The notes under the pieces are model-generated. The model saw only the letters and a list, made by a program, of their open reading frames with translations. It was not told the origin of the DNA and did not search any database. Shown here piece after piece: positions 25,831-33,445 of a DNA stretch of 64,000 bases. The translations under genes and the position numbers were made by a program. Origin of the DNA: SIG437 sp045576235 (GTDB lineage Bacteria > Bacillota > Clostridia > UBA1381 > UBA9506). The stretch's first letter is position 1. Each line of letters begins with the position of its first letter. The stretch covers positions 1 to 64,000 of the forward strand of contig JAZNGA010000030.1 of the NCBI GenBank assembly GCA_045576235.1, given 5' to 3'.

Positions 25831-25846
25831 TATTGCCTTGCGTTTC

Positions 25847-25912
25847 GAACAAACTTCACCTCTCGGCGTACCACCGTACGCCTTCGTGTAACCCCTTTGG
25901 GTTCAGTTTGTC
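25847..25912. repeat. Branched palindromic element
   Basis: Outer arms ACAAACT and AGTTTGT enclose hairpins GGCGTAC/GTACGCC and AACCC/GGGTT, giving a multi-branch fold. It is non-coding and similar in style to the element at 13049-13180. Confidence 0.5.
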
Positions 25913-25935
25913 CAATCTGCGCTATTTTCCGTCCA

Positions 25936-25984
25936 GCCAAAAAGGAACTGTAGCAAAATGAGTTTATTTTGCTACAGTTCCTTT
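25936..25984 (-). terminator. Strong terminator of the FAD-dehydrogenase operon
   Basis: A perfect stem of about 20 bp (AAAGGAACTGTAGCAAAAT on either side of a short loop). On the minus strand it ends in a T run, placing it directly behind the leftward operon. Confidence 0.85.
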
Positions 25985-25994
25985 GAAAAAGTTA

Positions 25995-27581
25995 TCATTC
26001 AAAGGGTTTAAATTTTTTCATGATTTTTTCAGCGACATTGAGCCCATCAACTGCGGCGCTCATAATTCCTCCTGCATAGCCTGCGCCCTCTCCGCAAGGA
26101 TAGAGGCCTTTTAGAGAAGTGCTTTCTCCGTTTTCGTTTCGCAAAATTCTGACAGGCGCGCTCGTTCTTGTTTCGATGCCTGTCAAAACAGAATCTTTTG
26201 AGTCAAAGCCTTTAATTTTTGTGCCAAAATAGGGAATTGCATCACTGAGCACGCGGTTGACATTTTTCGGAAGGCAATCGTGTAGATTGGCGTTGGTCAC
26301 TCCGCACGAAAAGCTCGGCACGACTTTGCCAAAAGATGTGGTTTTTCTGTTTTTCAGAAAGTCTTCGGTTTTCTGTGCCGGAGCGGAGTAGTTTCTGCCT
26401 CCTGAAAGAAAAGCCGCCCTTTCAAGCTTTTGTTGAAATCTTATGCCTGAAAGCGGATGAGAGCTTTCAAAATCGCTTTCGCAGACATTGACACAAAGTG
26501 CGCTGTTTGAATTCCTTTCATTTCGTGCGTGATAGCTCATGCCATTTGTCACAACGGTTTCTTCTTCAGATGCCGCCTGCACAACGACACCACCGGGGCA
26601 CATACAAAAAGAATAACATCGGTCAGCACCGTTTTTATATGAAAGCTGATATGGTGCTGCACCTAAAGCAGGATGAGAAGCAAAATCGCCATACAATGCT
26701 TTGTCAATGTCTTCTCTTAAATGTTCAATTCTCACGCCAACAGAAAATGGCTTTATGACCATATCAATTCCTTCTGAAAGCAGCATTTCATAAGTGTCTC
26801 TTGCGCTGTGACCTATTGCCAGACACAAAACATCAGTTTCAATTTCGTTTCCGTCAGAAAGTGTGATTTTCTGAATTTTTCCGAAATTCTGATGCACGCG
26901 GCATAGCTTGGTGTTGAAAAAAACATCTCCGCCTTTTGAAATGATTTCTTCTCTTAAATTTTTCACAACAACAGCTAAAACATCAGTTCCGATATGAGGC
27001 TTAGCCTTATAGCAGATGTCACTGTCTGCACCATGTTTAACGAAGTCGTGAAGTATGTCATTGATTTTTTTATCATTTATTCTTGTTGTCAGCTTGCCGT
27101 CGGAAAATGTTCCTGCACCGCCTTCGCCAAACTGAACATTAGAGTCTGCATCAAAAACCTTGTTTTCCCAAAAATTTTTCACCTTTTTTGTTCTTTCTGT
27201 GATATTGCTCCCTCGCTCAATTAAAATCGGTCTGTAGCCGCATCGTGCTAAAGAAAGTGCGCAAAACAAGCCTGCAGGACCTGAACCAACGACAACAGGG
27301 CGATTTTTTAAAGGCTCGCTTCCAAAAGAAATTTCTTCCTTTTCTTCATCATTTACATAAATAATGTCAGAGCTTTTTTTGATGTTTTTTTCGTCCTTAA
27401 GCTTAAAAAGGAGACTATAGACAAAGGAAACATCCTTCTTTCGTGCATCAATTGACTGTTTCAAAATTTTGAATGAAAGACAGTCGTGTTCGGTTTTTGA
27501 TAGCTTTTTTAAACCGATTTCAATCAGTTCTTCAACAGATGTTTCAATCGGAACTTTAATGTTATTAATCTGGACAGACAT
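25995..27581 (-). CDS. FAD-dependent dehydrogenase (COG2509-like)
   Basis: 528 residues. An N-terminal segment of about 90 residues precedes the FAD motif VVVGSGPAGLFCALSLARCGY and ILIERG. Then come NVQFGEGGAGTFSDGKLTTR, ICYKAKPHIGTD and LAIGHSARDTYEMLL. A C-terminal patch GLYPCGEGAGYAGGIMSAAVDG completes the cofactor site. These match the large, uncharacterised FAD dehydrogenases of COG2509. The ATG (complement of 27579-27581) follows AAAGGTGAT; a longer start overlapping folT is less likely. It follows folT by 4 nt, so it shares the folate riboswitch. Substrate unknown. Confidence 0.85.
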   Translation of the reverse strand: MSVQINNIKVPIETSVEELIEIGLKKLSKTEHDCLSFKILKQSIDARKKDVSFVYSLLFKLKDEKNIKKSSDIIYVNDEEKEEISFGSEPLKNRPVVVGSGPAGLFCALSLARCGYRPILIERGSNITERTKKVKNFWENKVFDADSNVQFGEGGAGTFSDGKLTTRINDKKINDILHDFVKHGADSDICYKAKPHIGTDVLAVVVKNLREEIISKGGDVFFNTKLCRVHQNFGKIQKITLSDGNEIETDVLCLAIGHSARDTYEMLLSEGIDMVIKPFSVGVRIEHLREDIDKALYGDFASHPALGAAPYQLSYKNGADRCYSFCMCPGGVVVQAASEEETVVTNGMSYHARNERNSNSALCVNVCESDFESSHPLSGIRFQQKLERAAFLSGGRNYSAPAQKTEDFLKNRKTTSFGKVVPSFSCGVTNANLHDCLPKNVNRVLSDAIPYFGTKIKGFDSKDSVLTGIETRTSAPVRILRNENGESTSLKGLYPCGEGAGYAGGIMSAAVDGLNVAEKIMKKFKPFE

Positions 27582-27585
27582 CAAA

Positions 27586-28347
27586 TCACCTTTTGTAAAT
27601 TTTATTATATGCACTCAGAAGATATGAAACAACATAGCTCTGGAGAGTTGTGATAATACATTCTTCAATGAAACGAGGAATGTAGAAAATCATAAAACCA
27701 TTTTTGCTGAGTGTGGGAATGAAAATCATTAAAATAAATGTGTTAAGCGTGGTCACAATTATATTGGCAATGAAAAGCACAGTGAAAAGCTTCATAAAAT
27801 TATCGGGAATAGACAGTTTCTTCTTTAAAAGCTTGTCAAGGAAGAAAAGAACAGGGAAAAGCGCACCTGCAATAGTTAATCCGACAGTCATAAGGACTGT
27901 CTTTTTTCCAAATGACAAAAGCCACGCGGAATATTTCAAATCAGGCAAAAGTGAAGAAAAGCACCAGTTTATTATCCCGAAAATAAATATTAAAGAAAAA
28001 ATGCTCAAGAAAATTTTCTTAAAAAGACTGTCGCTAATGTTTTTGAGAGTTTTCCATAAAAGACCGCAGAGCACGCCTCCTAAAATTGCAGTCACCGTAA
28101 GCAGTGGAATATATCCGCCGTCAGGCTTTATTATGTATGCTAAAACATCGGTCACGCCTTCTGCAATCCCTCCGAAAAGCGGGCCGAACAGGAGAGCGGG
28201 AAGCTTGGAAAAGAAAACGGAAATTCCAATTCGCAGGCCTGCGCCACCGCTGAAATAGAGCATATAGCTGAAGTTGCGCAAGACTAAAGTGATAGCGATG
28301 AGAAGCGATGTTTGAATGATTTGCTTGAGTGGTATGTTTTTTTGCAT
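27586..28347 (-). CDS. folT: ECF transporter S component, folate-type
   Basis: 253 residues with five to six hydrophobic segments and the S-component signature near the N-terminus (KQIIQTSLLIAITLVLRNF) followed by GAGLRIGISVFFSKLPALLF and GPLFGGIAEGVTDVLAY. It would bind folate and dock to the shared EcfAAT energising module encoded elsewhere. Folate specificity is supported by the THF riboswitch in its leader. The extra hydrophilic and hydrophobic C-terminal part makes it longer than the usual FolT of about 180 residues. RBS AAGGGGATTTTTTT lies in the regulated hairpin. Confidence 0.85.
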   Translation of the reverse strand: MQKNIPLKQIIQTSLLIAITLVLRNFSYMLYFSGGAGLRIGISVFFSKLPALLFGPLFGGIAEGVTDVLAYIIKPDGGYIPLLTVTAILGGVLCGLLWKTLKNISDSLFKKIFLSIFSLIFIFGIINWCFSSLLPDLKYSAWLLSFGKKTVLMTVGLTIAGALFPVLFFLDKLLKKKLSIPDNFMKLFTVLFIANIIVTTLNTFILMIFIPTLSKNGFMIFYIPRFIEECIITTLQSYVVSYLLSAYNKIYKR

Positions 28348-28355
28348 AAAAAAAT

Positions 28356-28383
28356 CCCCTTTTCGTTTGTAAATTAGCAGGGG
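28356..28383 (-). promoter_or_regulatory. Expression platform of the THF riboswitch
   Basis: On the minus strand CCCC (28380-28383) can pair with GGGG (28356-28359), which is the Shine-Dalgarno of folT. This fits translational control: ligand binding upstream favours sequestration of the RBS. A T run after the hairpin leaves premature termination possible too. Confidence 0.6.
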
Positions 28384-28407
28384 CTGTTATAAAAATATGA
28401 CATTTTT

Positions 28408-28507
28408 AAAAACAGCGGATGGAAGCATTACACCGCAAGGCTAAGCCTTTTCGTCCGAAAACTATACTCCCATTTTTCGGCACTTAACGCGTAATGTCTG
28501 CTCTGCT
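28408..28507 (-). promoter_or_regulatory. THF (tetrahydrofolate) riboswitch
   Basis: On the minus strand: GGAGCAGA-like start, GCGTTAAGTGCCG, a hairpin closing with CGGACGAAAAGG, CCTTGCGGTG and the terminal CATCCGCTG. These are the conserved blocks of THF-I (folT leader) riboswitches. It lies between a consensus promoter and folT, and should repress the operon when reduced folate is abundant. Confidence 0.85.
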
Positions 28508-28523
28508 TTATTGACTATGCTTT

Positions 28524-28552
28524 ATTATAGCACCGCCGTGAGATTATGTCAA
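28524..28552 (-). promoter_or_regulatory. Promoter of the folT operon
   Basis: Minus strand TTGACA (28547-28552), a 17-nt spacer and TATAAT (28524-28529), a perfect consensus promoter just upstream of the riboswitch. Confidence 0.9.
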
Positions 28553-28584
28553 TATTTATTGAGAGACAATTAATAGACTTTAGC

Positions 28585-28613
28585 TTGACAGATTGAATTG
28601 TGTGTGATATAAT
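28585..28613 (+). promoter_or_regulatory. Promoter of the cold-shock gene
   Basis: TTGACA at 28585-28590, a 17-nt spacer and TATAAT at 28608-28613, divergent from the folT promoter. Confidence 0.9.
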
Positions 28614-28634
28614 AATTATGGAGCGTATGGTAAG

Positions 28635-28668
28635 AAAAGAGGTCTGCCGTAAACGGCAGACCTCTTTT
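28635..28668 (+). promoter_or_regulatory. 15-bp hairpin in the cold-shock leader
   Basis: AAAAGAGGTCTGCCG pairs perfectly with CGGCAGACCTCTTTT around a TAAA loop. It sits about 20 nt after the predicted start site and about 40 nt before the ATG. With only a short U tail it could be an attenuator, a thermosensitive structure or the end of a short RNA. Confidence 0.65.
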
Positions 28669-28709
28669 CAATTGCAGCTTTAGTCACACTAACAAAAGGA
28701 GTAAAAGAC

Positions 28710-28907
28710 ATGACAGGAAAAGTAAAATGGTTCAACGCTGAGAAAGGTTTTGGCTTCATCGAGAGCAGCGAAGGCACAGATGTTTTTGTGCATTTTTCTG
28801 CAATCAACATGGAAGGCTATAAAACCTTAGACGAAGGTATGGAAGTACAATTTGATATTGTTGAGGGTGAAAAAGGTCCTCAGGCAGCTAATGTTACAAA
28901 AATGTAA
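28710..28907 (+). CDS. Cold-shock protein (CspA family)
   Basis: 65 residues with RNP1 KGFGFIE and RNP2 VFVHFSAI, the single OB-fold of CSPs that bind single-stranded RNA and DNA. Starts MTGKVKWFNAEKGFGFI. AAAGGAG lies 9 nt upstream. The long leader with a strong hairpin is typical of post-transcriptionally controlled csp genes. A terminator follows at 28953-28985. Confidence 0.95.
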   Translation: MTGKVKWFNAEKGFGFIESSEGTDVFVHFSAINMEGYKTLDEGMEVQFDIVEGEKGPQAANVTKM

Positions 28908-28952
28908 TTGCAAAATATCTATATTTGTAAATACCGCAAAGGTGTGAAAAAG

Positions 28953-28985
28953 GGGTGTAAAAAATTTTTACACCCGCTTTTTTTA
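28953..28985 (+). terminator. Terminator of the cold-shock gene
   Basis: GGGTGTAAAAA pairs with TTTTTACACCC, then GCTTTTTTTAT. Confidence 0.85.
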
Positions 28986-29006
28986 TAGGGTAAAGCTTTA
29001 AGAGGC

Positions 29007-29035
29007 TTTACAAAAAACATAAAATGTTGTATAAT
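29007..29035 (+). promoter_or_regulatory. Promoter of the thioredoxin-mrp operon
   Basis: TTTACA at 29007-29012, a 17-nt spacer and TATAAT at 29030-29035, with the ATG at 29102. Confidence 0.75.
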
Positions 29036-29101
29036 TTAAAATGAATTATAATTACAAAAAGCGGACATAATATCTCAGATAAAAAAATTCGGAGGTAGCC
29101 T

Positions 29102-29407
29102 ATGTCTTTAGTTAATGTGAATGAAGCCAATTTTGAAAAAGAAGTGACGAAAAGCGATAAAACGGTGCTTTTAGATTTTTGGGCGTCGTGGTGCGGCCCG
29201 TGTCGTCAGCTTTCGCCTGTTATTGAAAAAGTTGCAAAGGAAAGACCTGACATAAAGGTCTGCAAGGTTAACATTGATGAAGCAGAGTTTTTGGTTCGTG
29301 ATATGAAAATTATGAGCGTTCCGACTCTTGTTGTCATGAAAAATGGAGAAATCGTTAATAAATTGATAGGTGTTTTGCCTAAAAATGAAATATTATCAGC
29401 TTTGTAA
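29102..29407 (+). CDS. trxA: Thioredoxin
   Basis: 101 residues with the active site FWASWCGPC (Cys about 31 and 34) and the cis-Pro loop MSVPTLVV. A complete thioredoxin fold of normal length that reduces disulfides in the cytoplasm. CGGAGGTAGCCT precedes the ATG. The Mrp ATPase gene follows 20 nt downstream in the same operon, linking redox and iron-sulfur functions. Confidence 0.93.
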   Translation: MSLVNVNEANFEKEVTKSDKTVLLDFWASWCGPCRQLSPVIEKVAKERPDIKVCKVNIDEAEFLVRDMKIMSVPTLVVMKNGEIVNKLIGVLPKNEILSAL

Positions 29408-29427
29408 ACGCTAAGGAGGAAAATTAC

Positions 29428-30249
29428 ATGAGTGAAAATTGTACACATGACTGTTCAAGCTGCAGCTCAAACTGCAAGGGAAATCAGCCGGAGAGCTTTA
29501 TTGAGCCTCCTCACAAGCTCAGTCAGATTAAAAAAGTGATAGGTGTTGTCAGCGGTAAGGGCGGTGTCGGAAAAAGTCTGGTGACTTCGCTTCTTGCATT
29601 GCAGGCAAACAGAAAAGGTTTTAAAACAGCAATTTTAGATGCTGATATAACAGGGCCGTCTATCCCAAGGGCATTTGGTGTTAAAGGTCCTGCTGAAGGA
29701 ACGGAAGACGGAATTTTTCCTGTTAATTCAAAAAACGGAGTGGGGATTATGTCGCTTAATCTCCTTCTTCCCGATGAGACATCTCCTGTTGTCTGGAGAG
29801 GCCCTGTGATTGCAGGAACAGTTAAGCAGTTCTGGACAGATGTCATTTGGGGTGATGTTGATTATATGTTTATTGATATGCCTCCGGGAACAGGCGATGT
29901 TCCGCTCACGGTTTTTCAGTCTATTCCCGTTGACGGAATTGTCGTTGTTGCATCTCCGCAGGAGCTTGTCGGTATGATTGTCGAAAAGGCAGTCAACATG
30001 GCAAATATGATGGAAATTCCTGTTTTGGCTTTAGTTGAGAATATGAGCTATATGACTTGCCCTGATTGCGGAAAGAAAATCAATGTGTTCGGCGAGAGTC
30101 ACATTGATGAAATCGCAGAAAGATATGGGGTTGAAAATGTTTCGAAGCTTCCTATTGATCCGAAAATCGCAGCGGCGTGTGACACGGGAAATGTTGAGGA
30201 GCTAAAAGAGGATTATCTTGCCGAATTGTTTGAAAAAGTTATTAAATAA
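29428..30249 (+). CDS. Mrp/NBP35-type Fe-S carrier ATPase
   Basis: 273 residues. A Cys-rich N-terminus (CTHDCSSCSSNC), a deviant Walker A (VSGKGGVGKSLVTS), ILDADITGPSIPRAFG, the Walker B-like FIDMPPGTGDVP, and a C-terminal CPDCGKK whose CxxC pair is the bridging cluster ligand of the family. It carries and delivers Fe-S clusters. It follows thioredoxin and ends at a terminator. Confidence 0.93.
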   Translation: MSENCTHDCSSCSSNCKGNQPESFIEPPHKLSQIKKVIGVVSGKGGVGKSLVTSLLALQANRKGFKTAILDADITGPSIPRAFGVKGPAEGTEDGIFPVNSKNGVGIMSLNLLLPDETSPVVWRGPVIAGTVKQFWTDVIWGDVDYMFIDMPPGTGDVPLTVFQSIPVDGIVVVASPQELVGMIVEKAVNMANMMEIPVLALVENMSYMTCPDCGKKINVFGESHIDEIAERYGVENVSKLPIDPKIAAACDTGNVEELKEDYLAELFEKVIK

Positions 30250-30265
30250 TAATAAAAGGCATAAA

Positions 30266-30303
30266 AGGGTGGTGCAGTTCATCAACTGCATCACCTTTTT
30301 TTG
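30266..30303 (+). terminator. Terminator of the trxA-mrp operon
   Basis: GGTGGTGCAGTT (30268-30279) pairs with AACTGCATCACC (30284-30295), followed by TTTTTTT. Confidence 0.9.
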
Positions 30304-30397
30304 TTTGGCTATGAAAATTTTTTGCTTTAAAATAGTATATTTATTTGCTTTTTTTGGAATAATATGTAAAACCGTTAATTAAAGGAGCTAAAAACCC

Positions 30398-32320
30398 ATG
30401 GAAAACAAACACAAAGCTAAAACATATATTTCTTCAAATAAAAATATGAGCGAGATAACATGGACATCTGTCATAACGGGGATTTTGCTTGCAGTCATAT
30501 TCGGAGCGGCAAACGCATATTTAGGATTAAGAGTTGGTATGACGGTTTCTGCATCCATTCCGGCTGCTGTTGTTTCGATGGGAGTTTTGCGGGTTATTTT
30601 AAAAAGAGACTCTGTTCTGGAAAGCAATATGGTGCAGACCATAGGTTCTGCAGGAGAGTCCCTTGCCGCAGGAACAATTTTCACAATACCGGCGCTTTTC
30701 CTTTGGGCTAAAGAGGGAGTGATGGAAAAACCGGGTTTTTTATTTCTGACTGCAATTACATTAATTGGCGGACTTTTGGGCGTGCTTTTCATGATTCCTT
30801 TAAGGGAAGCGTTAATTGTGCGGGAACATAATGTTTTGCCATATCCTGAAGGGAAAGCGTGCGCGGAGGTTTTGCTTGCAGGCGAAAACAAATCATCAGG
30901 AGCAGGAAAGGTTTTTTGGGGAATGGGTTTGTCTGCTCTGGTTAAATTGGTCGTTGATGGGCTTAAAGCTTTTCCTGGAGAGGTTTCCCTGAAATTTCGC
31001 GGCTTTGGCGGCGAAATCGGAACACAAATTTATCCTGCTGTTTTTGGAGTGGGATATATTTGCGGTCCTAAAATTGCTTCATATATGTTTTCGGGTGGAG
31101 TGCTTTCATGGCTCGTTTTAATTCCGCTTATTGTAATGTTTGGAGAAAATTCTGTTTTCTATCCTGCAAAAGAGACGGTTGGAGAGCTTTTCTTATCAGG
31201 TGGGGCAAATGCTGTCTGGAGCAATTATATAAGATATATTGGTGCAGGAGCTTTGGCTGCAGGAGGAATAATAAGTCTCATAAAAAGCCTGCCTTTGATT
31301 ATGCTGACATTTAAAAAAGCAGTGATGGGACTCGGAGATTCGCATAAAGCAAAGAGAAAAAGAACAGAGGAAAGCCTTGAAATAAAGACAGTTTTAATAA
31401 TGGTTGGCTTTTTGATTTTGTTATACTGGCTTTTGCCATTTCTTCCTATATCGTTTGTCGGCGCAATAATTGTAGCAGTATTCGGCTTTTTCTTCGGGAC
31501 TGTTTCTTCGCGAATGGTTGGAATTGTGGGAAGCAGCAACAACCCTGTTTCAGGAATGTCGATTGCCACACTGCTCATTGCAACATCAATTTTAAAATTA
31601 ATTGGCTTTAGCGGAAAAGAAGCTTTTTTAAATGCAATTTCAATAGGCTCGGTTATATGCATAATAACAGCAGTTGCAAGTGATACATCTCAGGACCTGA
31701 AAACAGGTTATCTTTTAGGCGCAACTCCAAAAAAACAACAGATTGGCGAAATGCTTGGAATTGTTGCTGCCGCTCTTTCAATAGGTGGAACGCTATATCT
31801 TTTAGATGGGGCGTGGGGCTTTGGATCAAAAGAGCTGGCTGCCCCGCAAGCTACTTTGATGAAATTGATTGTAGAGGGCATTATGGATGCAAATCTCCCG
31901 TGGGGTTTAGTGGTTTCGGGGATGTTTATAGCTGTGGTTGCAGAAATTTTAGGCGTGCCCGTTTTGGCTTTTGCAATTGGAATTTACCTTCCTGTTCATC
32001 TTAACACTTGCATAATGATAGGCGGGATTGTGCGCCTTGCGGTAAATAAAGCTAAGGGAAGCGATGAAAAAAGAAAAGAGATGGTAAACAGCGGCATTTT
32101 GTTCAGTTCGGGGATGATAGCGGGAGAGGGAATAATGGGAATATTTCTTGCTGTTTTTGCCGTTTTAGGATTTTCTGATGCAATTGATATATCACAAACG
32201 ATGCTTTCTTTAGGAAATGGGGGACAGATTTTCAGCGTTATATTTTTGTGCTTGACTGTTCTTGCGACACTTAAGGTAACGATATGGAAAAAGAGGGGAG
32301 AGGGGAAGATGAATGAATAA
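30398..32320 (+). CDS. OPT-family oligopeptide/metal-chelate transporter
   Basis: 640 residues with about 14-16 membrane segments. Family marks are AANAYLGLRVGMTVSASIPAAV, MVQTIGSAGESLAAGTIFTIPALF, LPYPEGKACAEVLLAGE, FGVGYICGPKIASYMFSGG and NNPVSGMSIATLL. OPT proteins import peptides or iron-chelates with protons. ATG at 30398 follows AAAGGAGCTAAAAACCC. The end overlaps the PqqD-like gene by 8 nt. Confidence 0.92.
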   Translation: MENKHKAKTYISSNKNMSEITWTSVITGILLAVIFGAANAYLGLRVGMTVSASIPAAVVSMGVLRVILKRDSVLESNMVQTIGSAGESLAAGTIFTIPALFLWAKEGVMEKPGFLFLTAITLIGGLLGVLFMIPLREALIVREHNVLPYPEGKACAEVLLAGENKSSGAGKVFWGMGLSALVKLVVDGLKAFPGEVSLKFRGFGGEIGTQIYPAVFGVGYICGPKIASYMFSGGVLSWLVLIPLIVMFGENSVFYPAKETVGELFLSGGANAVWSNYIRYIGAGALAAGGIISLIKSLPLIMLTFKKAVMGLGDSHKAKRKRTEESLEIKTVLIMVGFLILLYWLLPFLPISFVGAIIVAVFGFFFGTVSSRMVGIVGSSNNPVSGMSIATLLIATSILKLIGFSGKEAFLNAISIGSVICIITAVASDTSQDLKTGYLLGATPKKQQIGEMLGIVAAALSIGGTLYLLDGAWGFGSKELAAPQATLMKLIVEGIMDANLPWGLVVSGMFIAVVAEILGVPVLAFAIGIYLPVHLNTCIMIGGIVRLAVNKAKGSDEKRKEMVNSGILFSSGMIAGEGIMGIFLAVFAVLGFSDAIDISQTMLSLGNGGQIFSVIFLCLTVLATLKVTIWKKRGEGKMNE

Positions 32321-32633
32321 TAATGATTATATGAATAAAAAGCCATACAAAAATGTGCTTAAATGGGAAACAGACAGAGATGGAATTGTGACACTTCAAA
32401 TAGAGAATAAAGGTCTGATGAAAAGACTTTCAGGCTCACCGAGAAAAAGCACGGTTTGCCTTGATGAGCTTGGAAGCTTTGTCTGGAATCATATTGACGG
32501 AGAGTGTGACATTTTGGAGATAGGAAAAAGCTTGGAAAAGCAATTTGGCGAGAAATCAAAACCATTATATGAAAGACTGATTAAATATTTTAAAATATTA
32601 AAAAGCTATCGTCTCATTGACTGGAGCAGATAA
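32313..32633 (+). CDS. PqqD-family protein
   Basis: 106 residues with a PqqD-like winged-helix pattern: KNVLKWETDRDGIVTLQIEN, LDELGSFVWNHIDGECDILEIGKSL and a terminal helix with LKSYRLIDW. PqqD-type domains are RiPP recognition elements that hold precursor peptides for radical-SAM enzymes. No such enzyme or peptide is near. The overlap with the OPT gene suggests coupling, perhaps for peptide uptake. Confidence 0.8.
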   Translation: MNNNDYMNKKPYKNVLKWETDRDGIVTLQIENKGLMKRLSGSPRKSTVCLDELGSFVWNHIDGECDILEIGKSLEKQFGEKSKPLYERLIKYFKILKSYRLIDWSR

Positions 32634-32701
32634 AATAAAAATGTAATAAAATGTAAAAAAATAATTTTTTTAGAAAAAAATAAAAAATTTTCAAAAAAGG
32701 C

Positions 32702-32730
32702 TTGACATTTGACTTTTAACTTGCTATAAT
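32702..32730 (+). promoter_or_regulatory. Promoter of the tRNA cluster
   Basis: TTGACA at 32702-32707, a 17-nt spacer and TATAAT at 32725-32730, a perfect consensus 28 nt before tRNA-Gly. Confidence 0.9.
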
Positions 32731-32757
32731 ATTTAAGTCGGCGCTTGAGAGAGACTT

Positions 32758-32832
32758 GCGGGTGTAGTTCAATGGCTAGAATCTCAGCCTTCCAAGCTGA
32801 TTGTGTGGGTTCGATTCCCATCACCCGCTCCA
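32758..32832 (+). tRNA. tRNA-Gly (anticodon TCC)
   Basis: Acceptor stem GCGGGTG/CACCCGC, anticodon TCC in CTTCCAA, T loop TTCGATT, encoded CCA at 32830-32832. Confidence 0.95.
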
Positions 32833-32840
32833 TTTGTTGT

Positions 32841-32917
<77 letters not shown>

Positions 32918-32969
32918 CTTTCTTCATAATTTAATAAGGCAGGAAAGAGCAAAGTTTCTGTACCTTCAT

Positions 32970-33047
32970 GGTGGGTATAGCTCAGTTGGTTAGAGCGCTA
33001 GATTGTGGCTCTAGAGGTCGTCGGTTCGACTCCGATTACCCACCCCA
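32970..33047 (+). tRNA. tRNA-His (anticodon GTG)
   Basis: Acceptor stem GTGGGTA/TACCCAC with the extra G-1 (32970) facing C at 33044, anticodon GTG in TTGTGGC, encoded CCA. Confidence 0.95.
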
Positions 33048-33097
33048 CTAAGTATAAATTGCCGGCGTAGGGAAATACTTATCATGGTACGGTATTT

Positions 33098-33173
33098 TGG
33101 GATGTCGCCAAGTTGGTAAGGCACCGGATTCTGATTCCGGCATTCGGAGGTTCGAGTCCTTCCATCCCAGCCA
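33098..33173 (+). tRNA. tRNA-Gln (anticodon CTG)
   Basis: Acceptor stem TGGGATG/CATCCCA, anticodon CTG in TTCTGAT, encoded CCA at 33171-33173. Closely related to the following tRNA-Gln. Confidence 0.94.
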
Positions 33174-33189
33174 ATCTATCCTACTACGA

Positions 33190-33267
33190 TGGGATGTAGC
33201 CAAGTCGGTAAGGCACCAGACTTTGACTCTGGCATTTTCGTAGGTTCGAGTCCTGCCATCCCAGCCA
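33190..33267 (+). tRNA. tRNA-Gln (anticodon TTG)
   Basis: Acceptor stem TGGGATG/CATCCCA, anticodon TTG in CTTTGAC, encoded CCA at 33265-33267. Confidence 0.94.
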
Positions 33268-33271
33268 ATTT

Positions 33272-33347
33272 GGACCATTAGCTCAGGCGGTAGAGCACTT
33301 GACTTTTAATCAAGTTGTCCGGAGTTCGAATCTCCGATGGTTCACCA
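33272..33347 (+). tRNA. tRNA-Lys (anticodon TTT), probable prophage attachment site
   Basis: Acceptor stem GGACCAT/ATGGTTC, anticodon TTT in CTTTTAA, encoded CCA at 33345-33347. The phage integrase gene lies about 100 bp downstream pointing at it, the usual arrangement for integration into a tRNA 3' end. Confidence 0.95.
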
Positions 33348-33349
33348 CG

Positions 33350-33387
33350 AAAAACCCTTAAAGCATCAGACTTTGAGGGTTTTTTTG
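33350..33387 (+). terminator. Terminator after the tRNA cluster
   Basis: ACCCTTAAAG pairs with CTTTGAGGGT, followed by a run of T. It may belong to the host or to the left end of the prophage. Confidence 0.8.
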
Positions 33388-33420
33388 TTTCCTTACGAAA
33401 TTCACCTAAAAATGCATTTT

Positions 33421-33440
33421 GTTAGTAACGTGTTAGTAAC
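33421..33440. repeat. Direct repeats beside the attachment site
   Basis: GTTAGTAAC occurs at 33421-33429 and 33432-33440, an 11-bp period. They lie between tRNA-Lys and int and may be arm-type binding sites for the integrase or excisionase. Confidence 0.45.
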
Positions 33441-33445
33441 CGCAA

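Noticed and set aside
28616..28810. Minus-strand frame opposite the cold-shock gene
   Set aside because: Complement of the conserved CSP coding region and its leader hairpin.
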